From Metellina segmentata (lineage: Eukaryota; Arthropoda; Arachnida; Araneae; Tetragnathidae): DNA of 64,000 nt. The position numbers were made by a program, and so were the translations under genes. Position 1 is the stretch's first letter, and each line of letters starts with the position of its first letter. This document shows, in pieces, positions 24,301-36,300 of this stretch. The stretch is from the NCBI GenBank assembly GCA_947359465.1, contig OX375872.1:15039018-15103017 (forward strand). Reading direction: 5' to 3'. The notes under the pieces are model-generated. The model searched no databases. It was not told the origin of the DNA and was given only the letters and a program-made list of their open reading frames with translations.

Positions 24301-27300
24301 CGAGTATAGGACACTTCGCAAGATACCAAAAATATGAGGAAAAGACCATGTTTTAAGGTTTTTGATTTGTATGAGGAACAAATTTCCGTTGGAGTGAGAT
24401 CACTATTTACTGGGCTAGATCTACTTACAACCCTCCTTAGCCAGCAAATCATCTCCTTACCAAATAAACCAAGACATGAGATTTTAAACACTGTCAGCAA
24501 ATAGAGCCAGTTTGCAGCAATTTCTATAAGAATATGCCAAGGAAAATCTAATAAGCAAGTCTGAATTGGAATGGCTGAAAAATGCTGAAAAGGATGTTGT
24601 GAATTGTTAAGTTTTATGGAGGAGGGGATTATATTACAACATTTTTCAGGGTTTTAGCAAGGACATTATAATTCTAAGATATATTATAATATCTTCATAT
24701 GATATTCAATTTCAATACTCTAACTTAGTGAAAATAGTTTAATAATATGCACTGTTGACAAAGTAATCATGCACAAGTGGTTTGATAGAGAGAAAAAGCG
24801 TTTTAACTGGAATAAACTTTAGAACCAATATCAAGTTTAATAAACTACATGGAAGGCATTGGAACATATTAGGAACCAATTCAAAATAAAATCTTGCTAC
24901 ACATATAATTGCAAGGAATATAGCAGAAAAATTTATAAATGCAAGTGAAATGCTTCACGATTGATTTTCTTTCTTCCAGAACTGTTACAGAATACATGTT
25001 GTGAAATGTGTATTGCTAGTTTTAACAAACATATTAGTGTTTAAACTTTAAAATTACAAAATATCAGCTTATATTGAGAAAACATGAATGTCTTATTTAG
25101 ACAAAGCAATCATGCACCCAAGGTTGGGATGATCAATCTGTATGGAAGTTAAAATCATGAGAAAATATATGCCAAATGACAAATATAACATGAGAAGGTG
25201 GAGTCAAAAAATTTAAGAGTTGGGTCACAGGCATTCTAGATAGGAATGCGATGCTATTAAATTAATAAATTTATGCTTAGGAACTTGATTGAGAAATGAA
25301 TACAGGGTGTCCCGGAACTTAGTGTACAAACTTTTGGAGGTTGAAAACATCGTTAATAACCATAATTACATAGGAAAGCAAGGGCGGAAATTGTTAGGTG
25401 GTGCTGTACGCGAGCTCTCAAGGTCGGCACGTGTGACTTCCTCATTGTAGACGACAATTGCATGCTATCAACATGAATCGTTTCACAAACTCTGAGTTGA
25501 TGGACATCTACGGCCTAGCCAACGGAAATGGACACTCTGCTGTTCGGTTGTATCTGGAAATATATCCAATAAGGCACCAACCAAATCATCAAATGTTCGC
25601 TTGGGTACATCAGAACCTTGCAGAACGTGGATCCTTCACAGCCACGATGCAGGATACTGGGCGGCCACGAACAGCATGAACACCCATATTCGAAGAGGGT
25701 CTGTTGATGCTATGGACCAAAAACCCGGTATCAGTGTACGGGCGCTTGCTGTTGCTATTGGAACACCTTGATCAACAGTCCACCGCATACTGCAGGGCAA
25801 AGCCTTACATCTCTTTCATCTTTAGAGTTCAGTTATTGCAGCAGATGATCTCCCACGACGTGTCGTGTTTGCACAGTGGTTTCTACACCGAAGTTCGGCC
25901 GAAATGCAATTTTCTAGTTCTGTTATGATTGATGATGAAGCAACCTTTTCATGTTAAGAGGTGTTCAATAAGCCCAATGCGCACATGTGGGCATTAGACA
26001 ACCCACACAGAACCTGCACAACAATGCTTCACTGTTAATGTGTGGGTGGGTATAGTGGGCGACAGTTTAGTTGGGCTGTACATCTTACCACCTTGACTGG
26101 ACGCTCGCAAGTATCTTGTCTTTCTTCAAGAAGTACATCCAGAAATGCTTGACGATGTCCCCGCACATGTTCAGCGCGGAATTTGGTGTCAAGATGTTGG
26201 GGCGCCATCTCATTATGCAAGGTGTGTACGTGACTGTAGTGAGCTTAGCTACCACTCCACAACTTAACTTACAAATGGTTAGTATAAATACCAGTGTAAC
26301 CCAACTTTACCATGAAGTACTTTTTGGTAGACACTAAGTTACGCTGGTTCATTCGCGCTTGCTATATTGGTGACCAACGTTCGTGATTTAGACATGCTTA
26401 AAAATTTACAAAAAATTCGATGGATGGCACACATTGTCCAGTAGAATTCGCCATGGTTGATACTATTTACCTTTCTACCACTAGGGGGCGCTGTGATAGC
26501 AGAAACTGCTAATGTTATATCACATCCTCCATTCGTGCAATTGCCGCATGGATGAAATAACATGTAAAAGGCAGCACGGCAACTGTAATCTTAATACAGC
26601 TCTTACAGTCAAACGCAAAAATGGCAATCATTCTACAAATGACGTCAATTATCGAATTTCGGCGACTGCTAAAATTCTGGAGGGGGAGTACTGTAGCGAG
26701 CTTAGCTACCACTCCACAACTTAACTTACAAATGGGTAGTATAAATACCAGTATAACCCAACTTTACCATGAAGTACTTTTTGGTAGACACTAAGTTACG
26801 CTGGTTCATTCGCGCTTGCTATAGTGACCATTTGGAAACAATTGGATTGGGCAAAGCGGTCCTGTCGTTTGGCCTCCCAGATCACCGGATTTATCTCCTC
26901 TTGATTATATTCTCTAGGGTGCCATGAAGAGCATTGTGTACGACATGCTCGTAAATTCTGAAATGGACCTGGTGACACGAATCTCCATGACTGCTGCTAC
27001 AATCAGCGAAACGCCAGGTATTTTCAAAAATGTTCGCCGATCCATGTTGAGTAAATGTCAAGTGTACATCCATGAAATGGGCACAATTTCGAACAACTCC
27101 TGTGATGCTTGTAAGTCATACATTGTACTCTTTTGTTGTGTAAAGTGTTTTACACTACATTCTGTGGTGTGGCCTTAAAGTGTCTATCACGTGAGGGTGA
27201 AGTTTCTGCCCATGCCTTCCTATGTAATTATCATTTCTAACGATGTTCTCTACCTCTCCTACACGTTGTACACAAAGTTCCAGGACACCCTGTATAGAGA

Positions 27301-30300
27301 ATATAAACAGGATGCATATTAAAGTATTTCAGAATTTTGTTTACAAGAATGCATTAACATATAGCCCCCCCCCCAGTATAAAATATTAAAAAAAAAGCTT
27401 TTAAACAAATATACCTTTTGTAATAGGATCATTTAAAAACACTTCAAGACAGTCAATGAAGTTTGTACCACTAAATGGATCACCGCCAATACCAATACAT
27501 AAAGACTGTCCAAGCCCAGCTTGAGTAGTTTGATGGACAGCTTCATAAGTAAGTGTTCCAGATCTTGATACAATGCCAATTTTTCCTTGGTGATGAATAT
27601 GTCCAGGCATTATGCCTATTTTACATTCTCCTGGCTAAGAGAGATAAGATAGAGAAAAGCAACATACACACTTGAATTAAATTTGCATGTAAATGTTTAC
27701 TTGTCTAATGATATTTGAGCATAAATTGCATGTTACAGCTTAGAAATCTAAAGTAAAGCTACTTTTAAGGTACAAATGTCATATTTTCCACTTTAAATTC
27801 AGTACTTTTTTTTAAAAGATGCATTTATATATCATCACATTTGCTTACTCAGAACAGCTTTTAATTTAAGAATCATTCTCAGTAATTTGAAACTTTCTAA
27901 GTTTTAACAAACTTAACCTTCTTTTGGGTGCAATATGTTGATCGCTGAGTTTGGGCGCAATGTGCTTGATGGGCATACATTCAAAAAATATAATAAACAC
28001 CTAATTAAGGTCATTTATACAACTGCTAAGTGATGAACATCATTATAAGGGTTGCCAAAAAAGAAAAATATACAAAAATTTCTGAAAAACCTATATATTT
28101 GTCGACAAATTTTAATTAAATTTATGACCTATCATATACCAAAAATACAGTAAATAAAAAAAATTGTAAAGTGAAAAAGCAGTTAGAAAATAGTTTAAAA
28201 ACGTTCACAAAATTAATATCTATTCAATCATCTTCAGAGAAGGGTCTGTACTTTCTCCAGTAACGCACCGATTGCACGCCCTATTTGCATGTGATAAGCA
28301 GATAGGAGTCTTTCATTCATGATTTGTCAGCCTTCGCAAACTGGTTTTGCTGAGCAGTCTTCCTTTAGGGCGTTGGGGAAGAGTTTATTTTCTTAATGGG
28401 AAGGAGGACAAATTTCTTTTCAAACTGTTTTGGAGGTTCAAAAATATGACGAGTTCGGATGCAATGAGCTCCTCTGAACGAACTTGAACTTCCCGTAGTG
28501 AAGGTCAGAGACAAACTAAGTGGGAAGATTGCATAGAGTCTGTCAAAAGAGACAACTACTGGAAGTGCCAGGTGCCAAAGCCGGCAAGCGGTGGGATGAG
28601 GAGACAAAATCGCTGTGCTGTACTTGTCAGATCAAATGCGCATGGTGGAAGATTAAGTACACTAAAATATTTAACATCATAATTAGACCTTTAACGTTCC
28701 AATAATATATTATATTACGTAAATTGAAAACATCTCAAATGAACTTACCTTGATGACTCCTGGACAATTAGGGCCTATAAGACGAGATTTATTTTGTGTC
28801 ATCAACTTATGCCTCACAAGGACCATATCTTTCAAGGGAATGCCTTCAGTGATGCACACAATCAATGGTATTTCAGCTATCATAGCTTCAATAATTGCAG
28901 CAGCAGCTGCTGGAGCTGGAACGTAAATAACTGTGGCAGTGGCACCAGTTTTTTCTACAGCCTATATTTATTACAGTATTAAAAAAAGTCAGACATATTT
29001 TGGCTACTAGAGGAGCATAACAAGCATACAGAATTTGTTACAAATTTCATCAGCACCAAAATCTGTGTAGTATACATAACAATTGAATCGGTTGTTTGAG
29101 AAACCACATAAGTCACTTTTTGTCGAAATCAAGATTTTGGTAAAATTCTATTCTTTAAAGGTAGACGCATCTTTTAGAAGTGAAACCCCACTAGCCAGGT
29201 CATTCTACATAGAGTTGGCTAGTATGAAAGTTTTTGTTTATTCTTAAAAGCCCAGAAGTCAGTGACTTATGGGTTTTCTCGAATAAATGAAGCCTATAAG
29301 TCAGTTACTTATGGGCTTTCTTGAATAAACGAAAACTTTCATGTGGGCCAACTCTATGTAGAATGACCTGACTTGTGGTGTTTTACTTCTAAAAGATGCG
29401 TCTACCTCTAAAGAATATATTTTTACTGAAAACTTGATTTAGAGAAAAAAGTGACTTATATAGACGTAAAGTTCCAAAGGATGAGAAAGTTGCTATTAAA
29501 ATCGCGCCGTTCATGCAGTTTTCACTCTTTCAAACATTAGGATGTTGAAATCGCCAAAACTTTTAATGATGGGTATGCAGCCACACTTTTCGGTTTAACA
29601 ACAATAAAAAGCTGCTTCCAGCACTCCCAAATGAACCAGTATATCCAAGTGGGAAAATCCCAACCAACAAGAAAAAAAATTGAAGACTTAAATAAATTGA
29701 TGAAATATATTCCAAATGAAGAAAACATTTGAGCATTCTACAAAGAGATAGTCACCAGTGTTCTACAGCTACATCAGATTCTCAGTTGCCAGAGAACTAT
29801 GCAACCGATGAATAAATTTTATTTCACCATTTATACTACTCTTATTCATAGAACTAAATAATCTTATTTGTGTTTCATATTTATTTAATGTTTCTACATG
29901 TTTTAGAATGCATATTTGAGGTGTACCAAGTGTACTTTTTATTTTATACAGTTTAGAATGCAATTACTTTTTGCCAAAAGTATATGTATTTGAGAAACCC
30001 CATAAGTCAACTGACTTTAAAAATCCATAATAATTTAATTATTTATCGTTTGAGACCTCCATTGAGCTCAAAGATTGTATTTAGCTCCAAGCAATACATT
30101 TTATTAGAAATAATAATATAGAAGTTGTCGGTTAACGCAGAAACAGTTTTTTTCGATTTCCCCCAAATAGTTCTCACCTGACTAATGGGGTTTCTCAAAC
30201 AACCGATTCAATTAAGATTACAATAAATAAGTCCCAAACACAGGACAAACAAGATAACTCAATGACAAATTAAATCAAATAGTAACTGTTCTCAAAATTG

Positions 30301-33300
30301 AATAGTCTACTAAAATGGTTGATTAAACAAAAGCTGTACTCTTCATGGCAGATGAACTTATTCTATAGGATGATTCTCTGTTGTAAAAAAACCATGTAAT
30401 CAAAACATATTTGTTTAAAAACACATTACATTTAATTAAAAAAGAAATATTCAAATTATAATAAAAAGTAAAATATTCCTTGAAGAATTAATTTGACCCT
30501 TCTTTAATATCTATCCTAATGCCATGTCTGGTTGTGAATAATTTGGACACATTTAGGCCTTCTTAAGCTCCCTCTGAGGTCGTTTTTGTGTAGTATTTCT
30601 TCTTTATATTTGTGCTGTGTATTCAGTAAAATTTCCGTTTAAATATAAATGCTACAAATTAAAAATAGAAAGTGTTTTGTCTTAATTAGAAATAGCAAAT
30701 ATGCATTTCCCTTTTAAATGCGAGAAAAACGGAAGTTTTTTTAAAACTAATAACATATTAAGAGTTTTCTTCCTGAGGAATGAATCCAAAACTGTAATTA
30801 TTAAGTAACAAAAAGATTCGCATCAAATTACGAAAACAAAAATTGACAATTGTATAAATCTAGTTGAGATCTGTCGACAATAAATTAATGAACAGCAAGT
30901 TAAAACATTAGTTGCCCAGCAAACAATTGTCGTGTATAGGGGTTAGAAACTAATAGAGGTCTAATGACAGAAAGATGAGATTTGGAATATCGGGTTGTCT
31001 CTCTATATTAAAAAAAAGTTATAACCATTGCAGGGTTGAAAACTAGCTTTTTTCGCTCGATTCTTAAATGGTTTCCCGAGAAAGTATGGATAAGAAAATT
31101 ACGAAATTAACATGGTTTGTTTAAAATTGTACAGGGAACAAGATGAAAAGATTTTTACGATGCGGCAAGGGTGAATTAAGTGTTAAAGTCGAAAAAAGCG
31201 AAATTTATAACGCAAGTGAGCAAAAGATCACAATTTTTCAGTCTTGAGTTTTTTTTAGAGTACCTCTAAACATAAATTTTTGCACCACGCTGAGTTTTTT
31301 TAGAAATTTCAATTTGGTTTCTGATAATATTCTTTTGAAAATTGGGACATTTTCGTTACTTTTTTGTTAAAACTGTCATATCTAAAGCTTATTAGAATTA
31401 GTTTTTTAAATTGAAAACATCACAGGAAACCTTAGAATGTACTCTTGGCGAGCATGGGGCGGAGCCCCCTATTGTCATCTATATACTTATAAATCCATAA
31501 ACCACTCACTCACTGATCAGTGTATACCAAGAACTACAAGTCCTAGGAAGCTGAAATTTAGCAGGGTGATTCTTCTTATACTATAGGTACTGTTCTTGTA
31601 CTAGATGCTGCAAGAGAGGATTTTGAAAAATGCGACTCCTAAGAGGGCCTAAAATTGATCTAAGGTCTAAGTCGAAAGCAATTCAAAATCACCACAGAAA
31701 TAACATTGAGTATAAAGCAATTGCTGTACGCAGCTCAGATTGATTTACCAGAGTTAATCGCAAATTTTTTTTAAAAACAAATTAAATTATAATTTTTATG
31801 TTTGAACTGAATTTTTATTTCTTCCCATGATGTAAATAATTTATAAATATTTGATTGACGAAGAAAGAATATTTAAAACATTTATTTTATATAACTTAAA
31901 TTTTGTAATGCAACACGAAAAGCCCCCAAAGGAAACTCATTGATCATAAAAGCATAATTTTACTACTCGGTATCTGGCAACATCAGAATTAATGTTTAAT
32001 TTAATTTAGAATTCTGTGATTGGGTACTTGAGTCAACAGCGAGATGTCAGACAGTCATTCTTGAGGAATCCAATATATTCAGGAAGTCAAAATTCAACAT
32101 GTTTGAATTTTTTTTTTTTTTTCAGAAATGTCATTTTTTAAGGATCAGAATTTTGCATTTATGTGTTCCGGTGTATTACCTAAGGTAGAAATATTATATA
32201 GGAGTTAGATTTTTATGATTTATTTATTTCCAGCAAAATATCATTAGAGGCGAGTTAATTTCAGGGCTCCTAACAGGTTTCAAGGTCCAAAAAGGTGACA
32301 AATTAAACCAAAAAGGTGACAAAAAGTGACTAATCAAGTAGAAAAAGGTGACAAAAAGTGACTAATCAAGTAGAAAAAGGTGACAAAAAGTGACTAATCG
32401 AGCAAAAAAAAAAGTAACAAATAACAATAATGCTAAACATATTCTAGTACTAGCAAAATACCCGACCTTACTCGGTTTGAATTGGTTTACTCTAGATTGA
32501 AGAGATAATCAAAATATTGACTTAAGTTTTTAGTAAAATAAAAATTTATTTTAACACCTTTTGCCATCTTTATATTTTCTACAACTTACTTTGGACACAA
32601 ATCCTACACATGCATATCCATTCATGTAATACATTTCACAATTGCTGTATGACAAAGCTACAAAATGACGAAAGGTGTTACTAAGGTTACTACTATAAAA
32701 GACGATTTATAGGAAGATTTGGAATTCCCTTTCTTAAGTTCTTTTCATGTTCAACTCAATTAATTAAAATTACGATTTACGGCGAGTGCTCTCGCACTCA
32801 TAGTCAACAAAACAATATTTTTTTACTTGTGGCACTCTTGCCTCCGGTATGCGACATTGTGAAATTTTGCAATCTTCTCCCGTCATTATGACAACGAATT
32901 TTTTAATGTTTGAAAAGTTCTAGTTCGGGATTTTTAAACATTATTATTCTTTCAATAACGCCAATTATTCTTTCAATAACGGCATTATTCTTTCAATAAC
33001 GGCATTATTATTTCAATAACGGCATTATTCTTTAAATAACGGCATTATTCTTTAAATAACGGCATTATTCTTTCAATAATGGCATAACTACACTTAAAAT
33101 TTACTGAAAATTTATACTAACTTACCCAACATTTTTAAGTCTAATACTTTGTGGTGCTGTTGCATGTGATGAGAAGGAAAACACATTTATTAAAATAGTA
33201 AGTATTTAAAACAGGAAACAGCAAAATAAAACAAAATAAAAGATGTCGCAAAATTTTTTTCTAAAGATATTAATTTGTGATTCAATTTTATCTCTTGATC

Positions 33301-36300
33301 TCGCACAGTTGCCACAACTTACAATTAAAAGTGTACAAAATTTAGAAATGTGAAATTAATTCTAAGCGAAAGAACCAGAAAATATAACTGCTCGCGCGAT
33401 CTTGTTCATTCTCGTTTCGTTGGAAAATATCGTCTGTCCCAAATATTCGGAAATCGTTTTCATTGCGCAAAGAATAAAAATAAGACTCGAAATAAATGAA
33501 GTATCAGAGATGAAATTCCATAAAAAATAATTTTTTGAAGAATAATTACTTTTTTAGCAGTACTGGTAAAGCAATCGAAGTAATCGTAATATTCAATAGA
33601 CATTCCAATTTTTCCAAAACTACCAAATTATGGTTGATTTAAGTAAACTTACTCAGGTGTTTTAGCATGAAACTCACCTAAATATAACAATAAAGAAATG
33701 TTTAATATTGCATTCACTAAACTAATAGATAATGTATAAAATAAAATACACTGCAATCAAATATCTGGAATACAATTCATGTGATGTCTACACAAACACA
33801 AAATCGAGCATAGAACAGAAAGACGGACAGACAGACTTTCGCAACCAATGCCACTCTCTAAATGAAGATAAGTACTCACTGCATGCAAATTTCCATGAAA
33901 ATATCTTAAACCGTGTGGACGTGTATAGGGCACAACATACAGACAGACAGACACCAAACGAGAAAATGGCGGATTCGGCATCAGAAGGGTCCAAAACGGA
34001 TAGAAAACTTGAAATGGGTCAAAAATATTGAATGTACAAACAAACACTCCATTCTTATTTATATAGATAAAGATAAAAAATAAAAAGATCCTCCCAAGCT
34101 ACCCCTATCTTTTCTTTTTCTTTCTTTGGAAGGATATTTTTATTTTCTTCATTTAAAAATTACATCATTTTAAAACATTAACATAATTTTTTTTTTAAAT
34201 CGGAATTATGATTTTTTAATTAGTTTATTTTTGACACAGCTTGAAGAATTTCTTCCTTTTCTTTGAAAAATTATGTCTTAATTTTTTTTGTTGAAAAAGA
34301 CTAAAATTTATTTTGTTTTTTTCTTCTCAATAGAAGAATGTGCATTTTTTTTTAAAGTCTGTCTTTGCTGACCAGCATCATCTGAGACTTTAGTCGCTCC
34401 TTCAATCATTGCTTGAACAAGTGGTGCTTTCTTTAATAATTTTGAAGCACTATCCAACTGCTCATCCTCTTCCTTACGCATAATTTTAAATTATTGTTCT
34501 TCTATCACCATTCTTTTCTTTGCCAGCTGCTTTAAATTTTTTTCTCTGCTTCCAGTTTATATTATTCTTTCCAGTCCTTCTCTAAATTTTCTTGTGCCTT
34601 ACATTTTATATCGCTCTTTATTTTTTAAAAGTTTCCGCCGCCGCAGGATTGAAAACTGTGCTGTTTAGCTCGTTTCTTAGATGGTTTCCCTAGAAAGTTC
34701 GGATCAGAAAAATATGAAATTAACATTGTTTGTTCTTTATCGTATTCCCTGGACAGGCTACCCAGTGGTTCTTACCTTTGAAAATAGTCGCTTTAGTTGC
34801 CTTATATGTGAAAAATAGTAGCCAAAATAGTCTCCTCAATTATACAAAATTAGCACTATAGTAGTACTAAATTAGCACTGTACATTTTTCATTGTGAATT
34901 TTTTTAGAAGATTTATGATTTTTTTGAAAGATGATCAATGAGGGGGAGGGGTTAATTTTCTTTTCTGAACAACACTGTTCAGTGTACTTGCTTTACTTTC
35001 TTGCTCCTTCTCTTTTTGACAAATTTGTTCAGCTGTTTAAAGCATTCCTTGAGCAATGCGCATTTGAACGGGGTCTTGCTTTTCTATAGCTTTTTTTAAG
35101 CAGTCATTCTCCCCCCCCTTCCTTTAATAACGAATCGGCTGAAGACTGCATCTCCTTTTGCTCTTGGGAGAGAGCTGTTACTCTAGATTCCATATTTGAA
35201 ATTGTTTCTTTCCTCTTGTGTAATTAATTCTTTTTCTAACAATTATAGTTTTCTTCTTTCTCTATTTTCTTTCGTTTTCTGTTGCTTTAATTTCTTTTGC
35301 TCCTCCAAAAACTTGAAGTAGGATTTAGAAGTGTATGCCATACTCAAAAGCTTTTTCGTTATCGACACCTTCGAAACATTCTCAAATTCCTTTATTCCAT
35401 CTCGGATATTCAATCTGGCATTTAACATTTTATCAGACTTCAACTTCTCTTCTGAGAGGATAAGTTGTGAAATCGAGAATCCTCTCTCAACGTCACTATT
35501 ACCATGACTGAGAAAAAGACAAGCTTTTTCAGAAGTGATGTTACATTTGGATATTTTTTTTTCACCAATTCCATTTATTTCTTTGATTTTGCTTCTCCAT
35601 ATATGGTCAATTCTAACGTGTTTTACATCTTTGGGAGATACAAAGTCAGTTTGCAAAAGAAGCCACACGTCTCTTACTTTTACTTCATCGATATCAAGAA
35701 ATGATAGGGCTCTTGCAATATTGCATGCATACTTTACACTCCTTTCTTTAGAAACTTCAACTGATTGTAAACATTGAAACTTTCAGAGGAATTTTCCACT
35801 ACGCAATGAAGCTTTTTTTAAGATAGTTAAATGCTGCTAAATAAGTGTGCCTGCATTTTATGTTTACACGTAATTTGATCAGAACTTTTTAGATCAATGA
35901 TCAAGTCCCTGATTTTTTGCCCACAATATACCTTTGCTATGGCAACAATTGCTCAGTAGAAATAATTTCATTCACATTTGTGTCCTTACAAATTCTGCCA
36001 CCAAGTTTTATCATTAATACCCTCAATTCGGCGTATAAAATGTAGATAAGTGGTGCTGATGTTTAAAAAAAAAATTCAGAAAATGTTCAAATAGCTCAGC
36101 ACTTTCAAATACAAATTGTAACTCAATTTTAATGTCTGCATATTTTAAATATCTTGAAATTATTTTGTATTTCTCAGACTGCATCAGTGTTGACTGTTTA
36201 GATGGAATGAAGTCCAAAAAGTAATCAACAATAGCAGGCTATTGAGCTAATAGCCTTTCGGCAGCTGGTCACATTGTCAACCAACGTGTTGATGTATGTT

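Larger units (their letters stand above)
26235..26823 (+). mobile_element. TRIM-like miniature LTR retrotransposon (589 bp)
   Basis: Two 132-bp direct repeats (26235-26366 and 26692-26823) differ at only three positions. Both start TGTAG and end GCTATA. A perfect 5-bp target duplication GTGAC flanks the unit (26230-26234 and 26824-26828). The 325-bp interior begins ttggtgaccaacgttcgtg, a plausible primer-binding site starting TGG, and ends with the polypurine tract ggagggggagta. It has no coding frame of note. Each repeat has a TATA-like gtataaatacc. It is inserted in the mariner-like element at 25303. Confidence 0.88.
25473..27108 (+). pseudogene. Mariner-like transposase remnant, split by an insertion
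   Basis: The N-terminal helix-turn-helix is readable at 25473-25679 ([20 protein letters not shown], then [19 protein letters not shown]), of the DUF4817 type found with DDE_3 transposases in arthropods. Degraded middle parts follow in shifting frames (25680-26220), including a DDEATF block near the first catalytic Asp. After the insertion (26235-26823) the C-terminal part resumes around 26829-27110 with an [14 protein letters not shown] block in shifted frames and [20 protein letters not shown]. The insertion falls inside the CVRD/HLE junction. The gene is dead. Confidence 0.75.
25303..27292 (+). mobile_element. Mariner-like transposon with DUF4817-type transposase
   Basis: Inverted ends start cagggtgtcccggaacttag (left) and cagggtgtcctggaactttg (right, complement). 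The similarity continues through gttaataaccataattacat/gttagaaatgataattacat, about 75 bp in all. TA dinucleotides flank it at 25301-25302 and 27293-27294. The transposase is broken by frameshifts and by a 589-bp LTR mini-element. Confidence 0.88.

Noticed and set aside
32944..33086. Regularly spaced 20-bp repeats that could suggest a CRISPR array
   Set aside because: The units are contiguous with no unique spacers, and the genome is eukaryotic. This is a minisatellite.
33732..34047. Overlapping open frames on both strands, 96-99 codons
   Set aside because: Produced by a short-motif repeat (acagacagacag) inside an insertion. The frames are not conserved in the sister element.
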